Assembly (NCBI RefSeq): GCF_900156465.1
Contig: NZ_LT707064.1
Coordinates: forward strand, 5,285,001 to 5,349,000
DNA length: 64,000 nt
Direction of reading: 5' to 3'
From: Pseudomonas sp. 7SR1
GTDB lineage: Bacteria; Pseudomonadota; Gammaproteobacteria; Pseudomonadales; Pseudomonadaceae
The notes under the pieces are model-generated. The model did not search any database, had not been told where the DNA came from, and worked only from the letters and a program-made list of their open reading frames with translations. This document shows, piece by piece, positions 16,672 through 26,105 of the stretch. Every line of letters starts with the position of its first letter. Position 1 is the first letter of the stretch. A program made the translations under genes and the position numbers.

Positions 16672-18495
16672 CTACTCGCTATGCAGGTTTGCATAAATCG
16701 ACTCAGCGAGCTTTTTACTGATACCGGGTGCTTTGGCTATCTCTTCGATGCTGGCACGAGACAGCTCCTGCAATCCACCGAAATGTTTCAACAGGTCGCG
16801 CCGCCGTGTCGGACCCACCCCTGCCACCCCCTCCAGGGTCGAGGTACGACGGGTCTTGCCACGCCGGGCACGATGACCGGTGATGGCGAAACGGTGGGCC
16901 TCGTCGCGAATCTGCTGGATCAGGTGCAGCGCCGGGGAATCCCCTTTCAGGGTGAACTCGTGGGCCGCATCGTTCAGGTACAGGGTCTCGAAACCGGCCT
17001 TGCGCGTAGCGCCCTTGGCCACGCCCAGCAGGATCAGGTCGGGCACCATGAGTTCATTGAGCACATCGCGGGCCATGGACAGCTGGCCCTTGCCACCATC
17101 CACCAGCAGGATGTCCGGAAGCTTGCCCTCCCCGTCCTTGAGCTTGCCGAAGCGGCGCATCAGCGCCTGGTGCATTGCCGCGTAGTCGTCGCCCGGTGTG
17201 ACGCCCTCGATGTTGTAGCGCCGGTAATCGGACTTGATCGGGCCTTCCGGACCGAACACCACGCAAGACGCCACGGTGGCCTCGCCACTGGAATGGCTGA
17301 TGTCATAGCACTCCAGCCGTTGCGGCGGCTCGTCCAGGTTGAGCACCTCGGCCAGGGCATCGAACCGCGCCGCAACGTGCTGGCGGTTGGCCAGGCGCGC
17401 CCCCAGGGCCTGCTCGGCGTTGGTCACGGCCAGTTGCTGCCAGCGCGCGCGAGTACCGCGCACGCGATGACTGATGGTCAGTTCGCGACCGCGCAGCGTA
17501 TGGATGGCCTCGACCAGGGCCGGGAAATCCTCATGGACCACGTTGACGATCAATTCGCTGGGCAGGTCGCGTTCCGGACTGCTGACGTAATACTGGCCAA
17601 GAAAGGCCGACATGACCTCGGCCACGTCTTCCTCGATACCTACCTGGGGGAAGAAGTTCTTGCTGCCCAGTACCCGGCCGCCCCGCACGCTGATCAGATG
17701 GACGCACGCGCCGCCCGGGTTGATGAACGCAGCGATCACATCGACGTCGCCGCTGCCGCCCTCCATGCTCTGCTGGTCCTGTACACGGCGCAGCAGGCCG
17801 ATCTGGTCCCGCAGTTCGGCGGCCTTTTCAAATTCCAGGTTGATCGCCGCCTCTTCCATCGCCGCCGACAACTCATCGGTCAGCGCATTGCTGCGCCCCT
17901 CCAGGAACATCACCGAGTGGCGCACGTCCTCGGCATAGACCTGGGGCTCCACGAGCCCGACACACGGTGCCTTGCAGCGCTTGATCTGGTATTGCAGGCA
18001 AGGCCGGGTACGGTTCTTGTAATAGCTGTCTTCACACTGGCGGACGAAAAACGTCTTCTGCAACAGGCTCAGGCTTTCACGGATCGCCCCGGCGCTGGGG
18101 TAAGGACCGAAATACCGGCCTTTGGCTTTCTTTGCGCCACGGTGAATGCTCAGCCGCGGAAACGCCCCATCGGACAGAAACACGTAGGGATAGGATTTAT
18201 CGTCCCGCAGCAGAATATTGTAGGGCGGCCGCCATTCCTTGATCAGCGTCTGCTCGAGCAGCAACGCTTCGGTTTCGTTGGCAGTGATGGTGGTTTCGAT
18301 TTGCGCGATGCGCCCCACCAGCGCGGAGGTCTTGGGGGCCAGGCCGGTCTTGCGGAAATAGCTGGCCAGGCGCTTCTTGAGATTCTTGGCCTTGCCGACA
18401 TAAAGCAGGCGCGCATCGCTGTCGAACATGCGGTACACGCCTGGGCGGCCACTGCAGGTAGACAGGAAAGCGCTTGGATCAAACAGGTCGGTCAT
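16672..18495 (-). CDS. uvrC: Excinuclease ABC subunit C
   Basis: Nuclease subunit that makes both incisions in nucleotide excision repair. The 607-residue protein has an N-terminal GIY-YIG domain ([21 protein letters not shown]), the Cys-rich motif ([15 protein letters not shown]), a UVR motif near residue 205, an RNase H-like nuclease domain ([30 protein letters not shown]) and C-terminal helix-hairpin-helix motifs ([20 protein letters not shown]). The ATG lies 3 bp past the gacA stop, the usual translationally coupled arrangement. Confidence 0.98.
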   Translation of the reverse strand: MTDLFDPSAFLSTCSGRPGVYRMFDSDARLLYVGKAKNLKKRLASYFRKTGLAPKTSALVGRIAQIETTITANETEALLLEQTLIKEWRPPYNILLRDDKSYPYVFLSDGAFPRLSIHRGAKKAKGRYFGPYPSAGAIRESLSLLQKTFFVRQCEDSYYKNRTRPCLQYQIKRCKAPCVGLVEPQVYAEDVRHSVMFLEGRSNALTDELSAAMEEAAINLEFEKAAELRDQIGLLRRVQDQQSMEGGSGDVDVIAAFINPGGACVHLISVRGGRVLGSKNFFPQVGIEEDVAEVMSAFLGQYYVSSPERDLPSELIVNVVHEDFPALVEAIHTLRGRELTISHRVRGTRARWQQLAVTNAEQALGARLANRQHVAARFDALAEVLNLDEPPQRLECYDISHSSGEATVASCVVFGPEGPIKSDYRRYNIEGVTPGDDYAAMHQALMRRFGKLKDGEGKLPDILLVDGGKGQLSMARDVLNELMVPDLILLGVAKGATRKAGFETLYLNDAAHEFTLKGDSPALHLIQQIRDEAHRFAITGHRARRGKTRRTSTLEGVAGVGPTRRRDLLKHFGGLQELSRASIEEIAKAPGISKKLAESIYANLHSE

Positions 18496-18497
18496 TA

Positions 18498-19139
18498 TCA
18501 GGCGCTGGCATCGACCATGCCGTGGCGCACCGCCAGCAGCGTCAGCTCGACGTCGCTGCTGATCGAAAGCTTCTCGAAGATGCGGTAACGGTAAGTGTTG
18601 ACGGTTTTAGGCGACAGACACAGTTTATCGGAGATGATCTGCACTTTCTGGCAGCCGACAATCATCAGGGCGATCTGGATCTCCCGCTCCGACAGTGCAT
18701 CGAAGGGCGACTCATTCGTCGGTTGGAAAGACTTGATGGCCAATTGCTGAGCAATCTGCGGGCTGATGTAACGCTGACCGGCGAAGACCAGGCGGATGGC
18801 CTGGACCATCTCGTTCAGGCCGGCGCCCTTGGTGAGATAACCGGCCGCCCCTGCCTGCAGCAGGCGGGTCGGAAACGGATCTTCCTCGCACACGGTCACC
18901 GCGACGACCTTGATGTCCGGGTGGCTGCGCAGCAGTTTACGCGTGGCTTCGAGACCGCCGATGCCTGGCATCTTCACGTCCATCAGTACCACATCGGGCT
19001 TCAATTCACGTGCCTTGATCAGGGACTCTTCCCCGGATTCGGCCTGGCCGACCACCTGCAGACCGTCGATGTCAGCCAGCATTCGTGTAATGCCCGTACG
19101 AACGAGATCATGGTCATCGACCACTAACACCCTAATCAA
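18498..19139 (-). CDS. gacA: Response regulator GacA (UvrY)
   Basis: Global regulator that, when phosphorylated by GacS, activates the small RNAs that sequester RsmA/RsmE and so switches on secondary metabolism. The 213-residue protein has a receiver domain ([11 protein letters not shown], phospho-Asp in [14 protein letters not shown], Lys in YLTKGAG) and a LuxR-type HTH ([30 protein letters not shown]). Length and sequence match GacA of fluorescent pseudomonads. First gene of gacA-uvrC-pgsA-tRNA. Confidence 0.98.
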   Translation of the reverse strand: MIRVLVVDDHDLVRTGITRMLADIDGLQVVGQAESGEESLIKARELKPDVVLMDVKMPGIGGLEATRKLLRSHPDIKVVAVTVCEEDPFPTRLLQAGAAGYLTKGAGLNEMVQAIRLVFAGQRYISPQIAQQLAIKSFQPTNESPFDALSEREIQIALMIVGCQKVQIISDKLCLSPKTVNTYRYRIFEKLSISSDVELTLLAVRHGMVDASA

Positions 19140-19266
19140 GCAGACACCTCACGATTTGGTCTTATATGGGTTGCTTCACACCTTAGCAAAAAGCTTTCGG
19201 CAGACCTAGCGCAAATGGGGCATTTAAAAGTTACAACAGATCTTCAGGGACCCGGCGGCCGAAGCG

Positions 19267-19701
19267 TCAAGCATCGGCGTCTCGCTGCATCCTCAGGAAA
19301 CATTCGTCTTCACCCACGACGCTCAGACCCAGGCGCTCATAAAGCCGGCGGGCTGGATTGTCCTTGAAAACCGTCAGGCGCAACGCCGGCCGACGCTCCA
19401 CCCCCACCATGTCCCAAACCTGTCCGATCGCCCAGGTACCGGCGCCCTGTCCCCGAAATGCCTTGTCTATCTGCAACTCCCGGATATACAGCGCCCGGGC
19501 GTCGCGGCTCAGGCTGACAAAACCCAGCGCCTGCTCATCGCGACAGATGATCCAGTTCTGGCGAATGATCCAGGCCAGGTCGAACGCCTCATCCTGCCAA
19601 AGGAGGTCATGGCGCAGATAGTAAGGCAGCATGTTCACGCAGGTCAGCTGCCGGGCGAAGCCGATATCCCCGGCGCTAGCCGCACGCCACTGGAAACTCA
19701 T
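19267..19701 (-). CDS. GNAT family N-acetyltransferase
   Basis: A 144-residue GCN5-type acetyltransferase. The acetyl-CoA binding loop is KAFRGQGAGTWAIGQV, preceded by the beta-strand ALYIRELQID and followed by LRLTVFKDNPARRLYERLGL, all typical. The second in-frame ATG (19699-19701) is used because GAGGTG lies just before it; the frame also offers an ATG five codons upstream. Substrate unknown. It lies upstream of gacA on the same strand with a 127-bp gap holding the gacA promoter region. Confidence 0.85.
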   Translation of the reverse strand: MSFQWRAASAGDIGFARQLTCVNMLPYYLRHDLLWQDEAFDLAWIIRQNWIICRDEQALGFVSLSRDARALYIRELQIDKAFRGQGAGTWAIGQVWDMVGVERRPALRLTVFKDNPARRLYERLGLSVVGEDECFLRMQRDADA

Positions 19702-19819
19702 GGGCACCTCATTCACAAAACTCTATTCAAGCACATCGACAGTAACGTGGAGCGGGTTAAAAAAGCTGTCTGACTCTACCCAACCCGAGCGATTCCATGC
19801 ACCCGATAGAATTATCTTA

Positions 19820-19846
19820 TTGAACGTGCGCACCACCCTCTAGTAA
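19820..19846 (+). promoter_or_regulatory. Candidate promoter for the DAHP synthase leader
   Basis: TTGAAC at 19820-19825 and TAGTAA at 19841-19846 with a 15-bp spacer, 29 bp before the first leader ATG. The spacer is short, so this is tentative. Confidence 0.4.
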
Positions 19847-19874
19847 GCTCGGGACCATTCATCGGAGACAGACC

Positions 19875-20003
19875 ATGCGCAACGCCCTCGTACCGCTTCA
19901 AACCGCCAGCGCCCCGCGCTCGGTTGCGGCTGCCCGGGTAGATGGCAGCCCTGCTCCGGTCAACTTCTATTTTGGGTATTGGTTTAGCCACTGGCGCGCC
20001 TGA
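19875..20003 (+). CDS. Aromatic-rich leader peptide (attenuator)
   Basis: A 42-residue ORF with a GGAGA site 6 bp before ATG. Its last third contains FYFGYWFSHW: three Phe, two Tyr, two Trp and one His within ten codons. A strong intrinsic terminator follows 48 bp after the stop, ahead of a DAHP synthase gene. This is the classical layout of a ribosome-mediated attenuator: stalling at scarce aromatic aminoacyl-tRNAs would prevent terminator formation and raise DAHP synthase expression. The mechanism is inferred from layout; the alternative antiterminator fold was not computed. Confidence 0.8.
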   Translation: MRNALVPLQTASAPRSVAAARVDGSPAPVNFYFGYWFSHWRA

Positions 20004-20050
20004 TACCCCTCCGGCGCCCACTTCAAACGGGTCGCCTTCCAGAGTTCATG

Positions 20051-20087
20051 AACCCCCGGTCGGCCTCCCGACCGGGGGTTTTGTTTT
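20051..20087 (+). terminator. Attenuator terminator upstream of DAHP synthase
   Basis: A perfect 13-bp stem, AACCCCCGGTCGG pairing with CCGACCGGGGGTT around a 4-base loop, followed by TTGTTTTT. It lies between the first leader peptide and the second leader, so most transcripts should stop here unless antitermination occurs. Confidence 0.9.
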
Positions 20088-20133
20088 TCTGGGCCGAACA
20101 TTTTTGCAACACCGACAACTTGAGGATTCAGCC

Positions 20134-20286
20134 ATGAACTACGCCACTTATTACCGTTACGACACGTTTGCCGCCTGGCGATTTACCAGCCACCGCTCGG
20201 GACAGCCTGCCGCCTCCGATCGGTCACCTATCGGTGGCATGCCTGCATTGCCGGCCAATACGGCCAATTGTCGAACACCTCAATAG
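20134..20286 (+). CDS. Second aromatic-rich leader ORF
   Basis: A 50-residue ORF after the terminator, with GAGG 8 bp before ATG. Its N-terminus MNYATYYRYDTFAAWRF has four Tyr, two Phe and one Trp in 17 codons; the remainder is unremarkable. The stop at 20284-20286 touches a hairpin that ends at the DAHP synthase ribosome site. It may be a second control layer acting on translation of the enzyme or simply a remnant of a duplicated leader. Confidence 0.55.
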   Translation: MNYATYYRYDTFAAWRFTSHRSGQPAASDRSPIGGMPALPANTANCRTPQ

Positions 20287-20320
20287 GACCGACGCGCGGG
20301 AACACGCCCGCTGCTGGTCC
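20286..20320 (+). promoter_or_regulatory. Hairpin just before the DAHP synthase ribosome-binding site
   Basis: Nested inverted repeats GGACC...GGTCC (outer) and GCGGG...CCCGC (inner) end directly before AGGAAG at 20321. A ribosome finishing or stalling on the second leader ORF would change access to this site. Function is inference. Confidence 0.4.
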
Positions 20321-20333
20321 AGGAAGCCTTATC

Positions 20334-21404
20334 ATGAATTCGTCCGTCTCCGCTCTGCCGCTGTCCACGCTCACCCCCGCCAACGAAGCCCTGACCCTGC
20401 GGTTGCCAAGCTCGTTGCAGCTCAAGCACCAACTGCCCCTCAGCCACGCGTTGAGCCAACAGGTCAACGACCACCGCCAGGCCATCCGCGCGATCCTGAA
20501 CGGTGAGGATGCCCGGCTGCTGGTCATTGTCGGCCCATGCTCCATCCACGATCCGAAATCCGCCCTCGAATACGCCGCGAACCTGGCCCACCTCGCCCAG
20601 GAGGTACGCGACAGCATGCTGCTGGTGATGCGCGCCTACGTGGAAAAGCCCCGCACGACGGTGGGATGGAAAGGCCTGGCGTACGACCCTCATCTGGACG
20701 GCAGCGATGACATGGCGGCGGGCCTGACCCTGTCCCGCCAATTGATGCGCGAAGTGCTGCGACTCGGCCTGCCCGTCGCCACGGAACTGTTGCAACCCAT
20801 GGCCGCCAGCTACTTCGACGACTTGCTCAGCTGGGCCGCCATCGGCGCTCGCACCACCGAATCCCAGATCCATCGGGAAATGGCCAGCGGCCTCGGTATG
20901 CCAGTAGGCTTCAAGAACGGTACGGACGGCGGGGTTGGCATCGCCTGCGACGCCATGCGCTCCGCCGCCCATCCTCATCGGCACTTCGGCGTCGACAGCC
21001 AGGGGCACCCGGCGATCATCCAGACCCAGGGCAACCCCGACACCCACCTGGTGCTGCGCGGCGGCCACCGTGGCCCCAACTTCGATCGCCAGAGCGTCGC
21101 GCAGATCCACAATGACCTGGACCGCCTCCGGATACCGGCCCGGATCATGGTGGACTGCAGCCATGCCAACAGCGGCAAGGATCCGTTGCGCCAGCCACAG
21201 GTGTTCAACGATGTGCTGGAGCAGAGGCTGCAAGGCAACCGTGCCCTGATGGGCATGATGCTGGAGAGCCATCTGTTCGAAGGCTGCCAACCCATCGGCC
21301 CGTCGATGCGCTACGGCGTATCGGTGACCGACGGCTGCCTGGGCTGGGACGCTACCGAGCGACTGCTGCGCGAAGCCCATCGCCAGTTGATTTCAGCCCG
21401 CTGA
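20334..21404 (+). CDS. 3-deoxy-7-phosphoheptulonate (DAHP) synthase, class I
   Basis: Condenses phosphoenolpyruvate and erythrose-4-phosphate, the first step of the shikimate pathway. The 356-residue AroF/G/H-type enzyme shows VIVGPCSIHDP (metal Cys), MRAYVEKPRTTVGWKGL, GARTTESQIHREMASGL, PVGFKNGTDGGVGIACDAM, LRGGHRGPNF and MVDCSHANSGKDP, so the active site is complete. ATG at 20334 with AGGAAG upstream; a longer frame upstream lacks homology. Aromatic leader peptides suggest control by aromatic amino-acid supply. Which amino acid inhibits the enzyme cannot be read from the sequence. Confidence 0.95.
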   Translation: MNSSVSALPLSTLTPANEALTLRLPSSLQLKHQLPLSHALSQQVNDHRQAIRAILNGEDARLLVIVGPCSIHDPKSALEYAANLAHLAQEVRDSMLLVMRAYVEKPRTTVGWKGLAYDPHLDGSDDMAAGLTLSRQLMREVLRLGLPVATELLQPMAASYFDDLLSWAAIGARTTESQIHREMASGLGMPVGFKNGTDGGVGIACDAMRSAAHPHRHFGVDSQGHPAIIQTQGNPDTHLVLRGGHRGPNFDRQSVAQIHNDLDRLRIPARIMVDCSHANSGKDPLRQPQVFNDVLEQRLQGNRALMGMMLESHLFEGCQPIGPSMRYGVSVTDGCLGWDATERLLREAHRQLISAR

Positions 21405-22487
21405 ATGCTCGAGGGCGCCCTCCTCCTGGAGGGCGCCGCTGGAACGGACATCCACCAGTACCCCGGGAAAATGTTGGCTCACGTCATCCAGCCGCTCGAC
21501 CTGATAACGAATGCGCACGGACCGGCCGAGCTGGCCCTGCCAATAGGCGGCGGGTACGTGGAAGGCAACCGGTTGACCAACCATGGCCGCGACCACTTCG
21601 CGCTCCTCCACATGGCTGTAGTTCCCATCGCATTGCAGCCAGATCCATTCGCCAACCTCGAAGTCGACCGCCTCGATGACTACGGTGACCCCATCGTCCA
21701 ATGTATCGACATCCACATCACCCTCCTTCAAGCCCAGGATCCGCGGCGCCCTCAACGGTTGGCGAACCAGGGCGCCGATATGCAATGACAGGACCTCGGC
21801 GCGGCGCACCGAATGCCCACGCCTGACGACATAGGCCAGGTCCAGGTGATGCCCGGCATGGGGCGCGAACTGCGAGGCATCCAGCCAGAACGACATCTCT
21901 CGACCAACGGCATGGGCCTCGATATCCAGCACATCGCGCCAGAGTGCCGTGCCTCCCCGACGCCCCATCAGGATCAACCGGTCCCCGACCGCCATTCGCG
22001 GATAAGGCCGGATGACCACGCACGTACCCTCGGGCACACGGCCGGGGTCGAGACTGCCGCCCACCGCATCCACGGCGATGGGCGGCAAAAGCTGCAGGGG
22101 AGCGTCCCCGATCATCAGCTGCAAGGGTTCGGAATCCATGGGCGCGGGCAATCTCCTGCCGATGACCCGATAGGAAATCTCCAGGGAGCCGCTGTCCAGT
22201 TCAGCGATATGAGGGGCACGCACGACAAACGTGATGTCCCGATCGACCTGTCGCTCGGTGACGCAGCGGCGGACTTCGTGGCGATACGGCTCGCCATCGC
22301 AATCGAGACCGTGCCAGAGCAGCAGCACCTCGTCGCCGCACGTCATCATCGGATAGGGCTTGATGGTCACGACGGCCCTGCGCCAGGCAGGGTCGATCAC
22401 TCCCGCCCTTGCAGCCGCCAGAATGGGGGCCCGCAATGTCCTGCGGGCACTGGGCCGGATTCGCCGGCCAGATAGATCAGTGGTCAT
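21393..22487 (-). CDS. Protein with repeated Ig-like/beta-sandwich units, function unknown
   Basis: A 364-residue protein without signal peptide or membrane helix. Three related units are visible, each with a (V/I)xIxPYPxMxxGDxxxLxW-like start, as in VVTIKPYPMMTCGDEVLLLW, VVIRPYPRMAVGDRLILMG and VTVVIEAVDFEVGEWIWLQ, and ending in a YxV strand, as in SYRVIGRR and AYVVRRGH. The pattern resembles the tandem beta-sandwich domains of Pseudomonas surface or toxin-associated proteins. ATG at 22485-22487 follows GGAAGT. Its 3' end overlaps the DAHP synthase end by 12 bp on the opposite strand. I do not know its function. Confidence 0.7.
   Translation of the reverse strand: MTTDLSGRRIRPSARRTLRAPILAAARAGVIDPAWRRAVVTIKPYPMMTCGDEVLLLWHGLDCDGEPYRHEVRRCVTERQVDRDITFVVRAPHIAELDSGSLEISYRVIGRRLPAPMDSEPLQLMIGDAPLQLLPPIAVDAVGGSLDPGRVPEGTCVVIRPYPRMAVGDRLILMGRRGGTALWRDVLDIEAHAVGREMSFWLDASQFAPHAGHHLDLAYVVRRGHSVRRAEVLSLHIGALVRQPLRAPRILGLKEGDVDVDTLDDGVTVVIEAVDFEVGEWIWLQCDGNYSHVEEREVVAAMVGQPVAFHVPAAYWQGQLGRSVRIRYQVERLDDVSQHFPGVLVDVRSSGALQEEGALEHSAG
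21414..21437. repeat. 10-bp perfect inverted repeat at a convergent gene overlap
   Basis: GGCGCCCTCC-TCCT-GGAGGGCGCC just past the DAHP synthase stop and inside the 3' end of the opposing gene. No T run follows on either strand, so it is a hairpin but not a standard intrinsic terminator. Confidence 0.6.
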
Positions 22488-22812
22488 GTGCAACTTCCAG
22501 TCCGTGGATAAAGGCGCTGCTCCTGCAAAGCGCCCGATGGGACCATTAAAGCGCGACCGCCCACGACGCACAGTCAGACGAGACGACAGGGAAAGTGGTC
22601 CCTTTGCACCCAAGACTGTAGCTGCTCGTGACCGAGCCTATCGGACGCATCCCGATACCAAACAGTCCGGCTCAACACGCTTCTGATCTTTCCCGCTTTA
22701 TCTATTCCGTTTTCGACGGGCGATAACGGTTTCTTCCTACACCTCAGCGCAAGGGGCTGCATTAGAGTGGCGTCGTCAATTCAACATGAACCTCTTCGAA
22801 AAAGGTACGAAC

Positions 22813-23691
22813 ATGCAACGGAATGCAACCACACAATTTCCCATCCTGTTGGTCCATGGTTTGTTCGGGTTTGACAGGGTCGCAGGTGTTGAACTTTTCC
22901 ATGGAGTCAAACAGACACTGCGCGCCGCCGGCGCACGGGTGTTCATTCCCTATCTATCGGCCACCCACGCCAACGAGGCACGCGGAGAAGAGCTGCTGGC
23001 CCAGATCGACCGCGTCCTGGCTGGCACCGGTGCCGCCAGGGTCAACCTGATCGGCCACGGCCAGGGTGCGCTGGCGGCCCGTTACGCCGCGGCTGTGGCC
23101 CCTGACAGGGTCGCCTCGGTGACATCGGTCAGCGGCCCCAATCATGGCTCCGAACTGGCCGATTTCCTGCGCAAGGCACTCACCCCTGGACGCTTGCCGG
23201 AACATGTGGCGAGCCGGGTCGCGACCCTGTTCGCCGATTTCATTTCGTTGCTCAGCGGCCAGGCGCAGCTTCCCCACGCCGCCATCGCGGCACTGGCGGC
23301 GCTCACCACCGAAGGCGTGGGCGCTTTCAACGACAAGTATCCCCAAGGTTTGCCAAAGAACTGGGGCAGCAAGGGACCGGACCTGGTCAATGGCGTGCGT
23401 TACTACTCCTGGAGCGGTACGTTGCAGGAGATTCCCAGCGACGGACACGACGCGACGGCCCCGCTCCAGGCGTTCTGCCGGGCCTTCTCCGAATACTTCA
23501 TCACCGAAGCCGGGCAGAACGACGGCCTGGTCGGGCGTTTCAGCTCGCACCTGGGCAAGGTCATTCGCTCCGACTACCCCATGGACCATATGGAAGCCGT
23601 CCACCCCGGATCCGGGCGCGCGCGCAAGGGCGCGGACCCGACAGCTCTGTATGTGCAACATGCCGAACGCCTGCGCAAAGCCGGCCTTTGA
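22813..23691 (+). CDS. Family I.1 triacylglycerol lipase homologue with Ser-to-Gly at the nucleophile
   Basis: A 292-residue alpha/beta hydrolase closely resembling the P. fragi-type lipase: ILLVHGLFGFDRVAG (oxyanion region), SVTSVSGPNHGSELAD, QGLPKNWG, YYSWSG, and an acid/His region NDGLVGRFSSHLGKVIRSDY followed by DHMEAVHP. The nucleophile elbow, GHSQG in the family, reads GHGQG (codon GGC at 23059-23061), so the catalytic serine is absent. The Asp and His of the triad are present and the frame is intact. No signal peptide. The ATG at 22813 with AAAAAGG upstream is chosen; an ATG at 22786 is possible. The 22488-22812 gap shows no other feature. Confidence 0.88.
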   Translation: MQRNATTQFPILLVHGLFGFDRVAGVELFHGVKQTLRAAGARVFIPYLSATHANEARGEELLAQIDRVLAGTGAARVNLIGHGQGALAARYAAAVAPDRVASVTSVSGPNHGSELADFLRKALTPGRLPEHVASRVATLFADFISLLSGQAQLPHAAIAALAALTTEGVGAFNDKYPQGLPKNWGSKGPDLVNGVRYYSWSGTLQEIPSDGHDATAPLQAFCRAFSEYFITEAGQNDGLVGRFSSHLGKVIRSDYPMDHMEAVHPGSGRARKGADPTALYVQHAERLRKAGL

Positions 23692-23786
23692 TCGTCAGGC
23701 CCAAGGTTTTGACGCAATTTTGACAACAACCCGCGAGTGAATCCGGTAGGCTCAACACCTTTGAAGACACCTGAAGGAATTTTCCA

Positions 23787-24068
23787 ATGGCCAAAGCCAC
23801 TGCCCGCCACATCCTGGTTTCCACCGAAGACAAGTGCAACGAACTGAAGGCCCAGATCGAAGCCGGCGCCGATTTCGCCGAAGTCGCCAAGGCCAACTCC
23901 TCCTGCCCTTCCAGCCGCCAGGGCGGCGACCTGGGTTCGTTCGGCCCGGGCCAGATGGTCAAGGAATTCGACACCGTGGTATTCAGTGCGCCGATCAACG
24001 TGGTGCAGGGTCCGGTCAAGACCCAGTTCGGCTACCACCTGCTGGAAGTCACCAGCCGCCAGGACTGA
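23787..24068 (+). CDS. ppiC: Parvulin-type peptidyl-prolyl cis-trans isomerase
   Basis: A 93-residue single-domain parvulin: ARHILVSTEDKCNELK, GADFAEVAKANSSCPSSRQGGDLGSFGPGQMVKEFDTVVF and VKTQFGYHLLEVTSR, covering the whole family domain with the conserved His residues. No signal peptide, so cytoplasmic. AAGGAA precedes ATG. A monocistronic gene between the lipase and the yej operon. Confidence 0.95.
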   Translation: MAKATARHILVSTEDKCNELKAQIEAGADFAEVAKANSSCPSSRQGGDLGSFGPGQMVKEFDTVVFSAPINVVQGPVKTQFGYHLLEVTSRQD

Positions 24069-24136
24069 TCCCGGTCCTTCGACGCAACGGCCCGCCCTAT
24101 GTGGCAACGCCGCTCACTTGAAGAAGTGAGATGAGC

Positions 24137-24170
24137 CCTGTGGCGAGGGAGCATGCTCCCGCGCCACAGG
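24137..24170. repeat. REP-like palindrome
   Basis: CCTGTGGCGAGGGAGC and GCTCCCGCGCCACAGG arms around a central AT, in the gap between ppiC and yejA. It belongs to the GTGGCGAGGGA class of repeats seen also at 45069 and 61257. Confidence 0.75.
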
Positions 24171-24236
24171 ACTGGCGATCAGTGCGCCGCTCGCGTACAA
24201 ATCGTGCTCATCGATCACCCGGCTTTAAGGCTGACA

Positions 24237-26105
24237 ATGCGACTGGCGTTCCCCTCACTGCTGTTGACTGCCGTATTCCTGCTCACAGGCGCCACCGGCG
24301 TGGATGCCGCACCACAACATGCCCTGACCGTCTATGGCGAGCCAGCCAGGTACCCCGAAGGCTTCAGTCACTTCGCCTACGTCAATCCCCAGGCTCCCAA
24401 GGGCGGTACCCTGCGCCGCTCGGCCATCGAGATCGGTCATTTCGACCACGTACTGCCGTATATCGACAAAGGCATCGGCGTCAGCCAGATTGACGGGATG
24501 CTGTATTCGCCGCTGGCCCAACGTTCGCTGGACGAGCCTTACACCGTCTATGGCCTGGTGGCGGAAAAAATGGAGCGCTCCGACGACGGGCTGTCACTGC
24601 GTTTCTATCTGAACCCCAAGGCCCGCTTCGCCGACGGCAAGCCCATCACCGCCCAGGACGTACGCTACAGCTTCGAACTGCTGACGACCCAGGGCAGCCT
24701 GCGCTACCGCACCCAGTTCGCGGCGGTCAAAGGCGTTGAGGTGGAAGCCGAACGTACCATTCGCTTCGACTTCAAGAACAACGAAAGCCGTACCCTGCCC
24801 CTGGACATCGCGACTCTGCCAGTCTTCCCGGAACATTGGTGGAAAACCCGCGATTTCGCGGGCGGTGGCGGCTACGAGGCACCGCTGGGCAGCGGCCCGT
24901 ACCGGGTCGGCAAGATCGACTCGGGACGCAGCATCACCTTCGAGCGCAACGCCGACTGGTGGGGCAAGGACCTCCCGGTCAGCCGAGGCCTCTACAACTT
25001 CGATCATTTCAGCATCGAATATTTCGGCGACACCGATGTGGCCCGCCAGGTACTGCGCGGCGGCGCCTACGATTACAACCGGGAATTCTCCGCCACCGGT
25101 TTTTCCATCGGCTACGACAGCCCGGCGCTGCACGACGGACGCCTGCAGAAAGCCCACCTGGCCACCGAGGCTCCGCAGACGGCCCAGGGCTTCGTGTTCA
25201 ACCTGCAAAAGCCGCAGTTCCAGGATCGCCGCGTGCGCCAGGCGCTGGCCATGCTCTGGGATTTCGAATGGAGCAACCGGCAGATGATGCGCAACCTGTA
25301 CGTGCGCCAGCAGAGCTTCTTTTCCAATACCGATCTGGCCGCCCGGGAACTGCCCGACGCCGGCGAACGGGCGATCCTCGAGCCGTTGCGCGACAAAGTC
25401 CCCGACGAAGTCTTCACCCAGGTATTCCAGGCTCCCAGGACCGATGGCAGCGGCATCATCCGGGACAAGCAATTGCAAGCCCTGGCACTCCTGGAACAGG
25501 CCGGCTGGAAACCCGACGGCGACCGCCTGGTGAACGCCGAGGGCGAACCGCTGAGCTTCACCTTCCTGATCAGCCAGAACGGTATCGACCGCCTCCTGCT
25601 GCCCTATAAAAGAACCCTGGCGCAGATCGGCATCGACATGAGCATCCGGCGCATCGACCCTTCCCAATACATCAATCGCCTGATGAGCCGCGACTACGAC
25701 ATGATCGTCACCGGCTATCCCGTCAGTGCCTCACCAGGCATGGAGCTCTACAACTATTTCGGCTCGGCGTCGGCCAACGACCCGGGCGCCAACAATTACA
25801 TGGCCCTGCAGAATCCCGCTGTCGACAGGCTGATCGACGGCCTGGTCAAGGCCACCACCAAGGATGACATGCTCCGTCATGCCCACGCCCTGGACCGGGT
25901 GCTGCAATGGAATTACTACTGGATCCCCAACTACTACCCGCCGGGCAGTTCCACCGTGTGGTGGAATCGCTTCGGCATTCCGAAAGTCCAGGCCAGCAAC
26001 GATGAAGCCATCGAAAGCTGGTGGGAAATCAGTACCACGCCGCTGACCAACGAACAGATGACCGCCGAACGCATCAAGCGCGGCTCCCCCGGAGGACGGC
26101 ACTGA
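24237..26105 (+). CDS. yejA: Peptide ABC transporter substrate-binding protein YejA
   Basis: Periplasmic family 5 solute-binding protein, 622 residues. The signal peptide is [24 protein letters not shown]; the mature part starts [33 protein letters not shown], the YejA-specific opening. The body has the usual SBP_5 features ([37 protein letters not shown] block). The start at 24237 follows the signal-peptide logic; the frame upstream is not homologous. First gene of yejABEF, which in other bacteria imports peptides and microcin C. Confidence 0.93.
   Translation: MRLAFPSLLLTAVFLLTGATGVDAAPQHALTVYGEPARYPEGFSHFAYVNPQAPKGGTLRRSAIEIGHFDHVLPYIDKGIGVSQIDGMLYSPLAQRSLDEPYTVYGLVAEKMERSDDGLSLRFYLNPKARFADGKPITAQDVRYSFELLTTQGSLRYRTQFAAVKGVEVEAERTIRFDFKNNESRTLPLDIATLPVFPEHWWKTRDFAGGGGYEAPLGSGPYRVGKIDSGRSITFERNADWWGKDLPVSRGLYNFDHFSIEYFGDTDVARQVLRGGAYDYNREFSATGFSIGYDSPALHDGRLQKAHLATEAPQTAQGFVFNLQKPQFQDRRVRQALAMLWDFEWSNRQMMRNLYVRQQSFFSNTDLAARELPDAGERAILEPLRDKVPDEVFTQVFQAPRTDGSGIIRDKQLQALALLEQAGWKPDGDRLVNAEGEPLSFTFLISQNGIDRLLLPYKRTLAQIGIDMSIRRIDPSQYINRLMSRDYDMIVTGYPVSASPGMELYNYFGSASANDPGANNYMALQNPAVDRLIDGLVKATTKDDMLRHAHALDRVLQWNYYWIPNYYPPGSSTVWWNRFGIPKVQASNDEAIESWWEISTTPLTNEQMTAERIKRGSPGGRH

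Noticed and set aside
16627..18588. A 653-codon plus-strand open frame opposite uvrC (similar long frames lie opposite the ligase, hybrid kinase and importer genes)
   Set aside because: It mirrors GC-rich codon use of a clear gene on the other strand, has no recognisable domain and is low-complexity in His/Gln/Arg, as expected of antisense frames.
21414..21437. Strong hairpin as a bidirectional terminator
   Set aside because: No T run follows on either strand and it lies inside a coding region, so it is listed only as an inverted repeat.
23720..23752. TTGACA and TAGGCT as a promoter for the first parvulin gene
   Set aside because: The spacer would be 21 bp, too long for a sigma-70 promoter.
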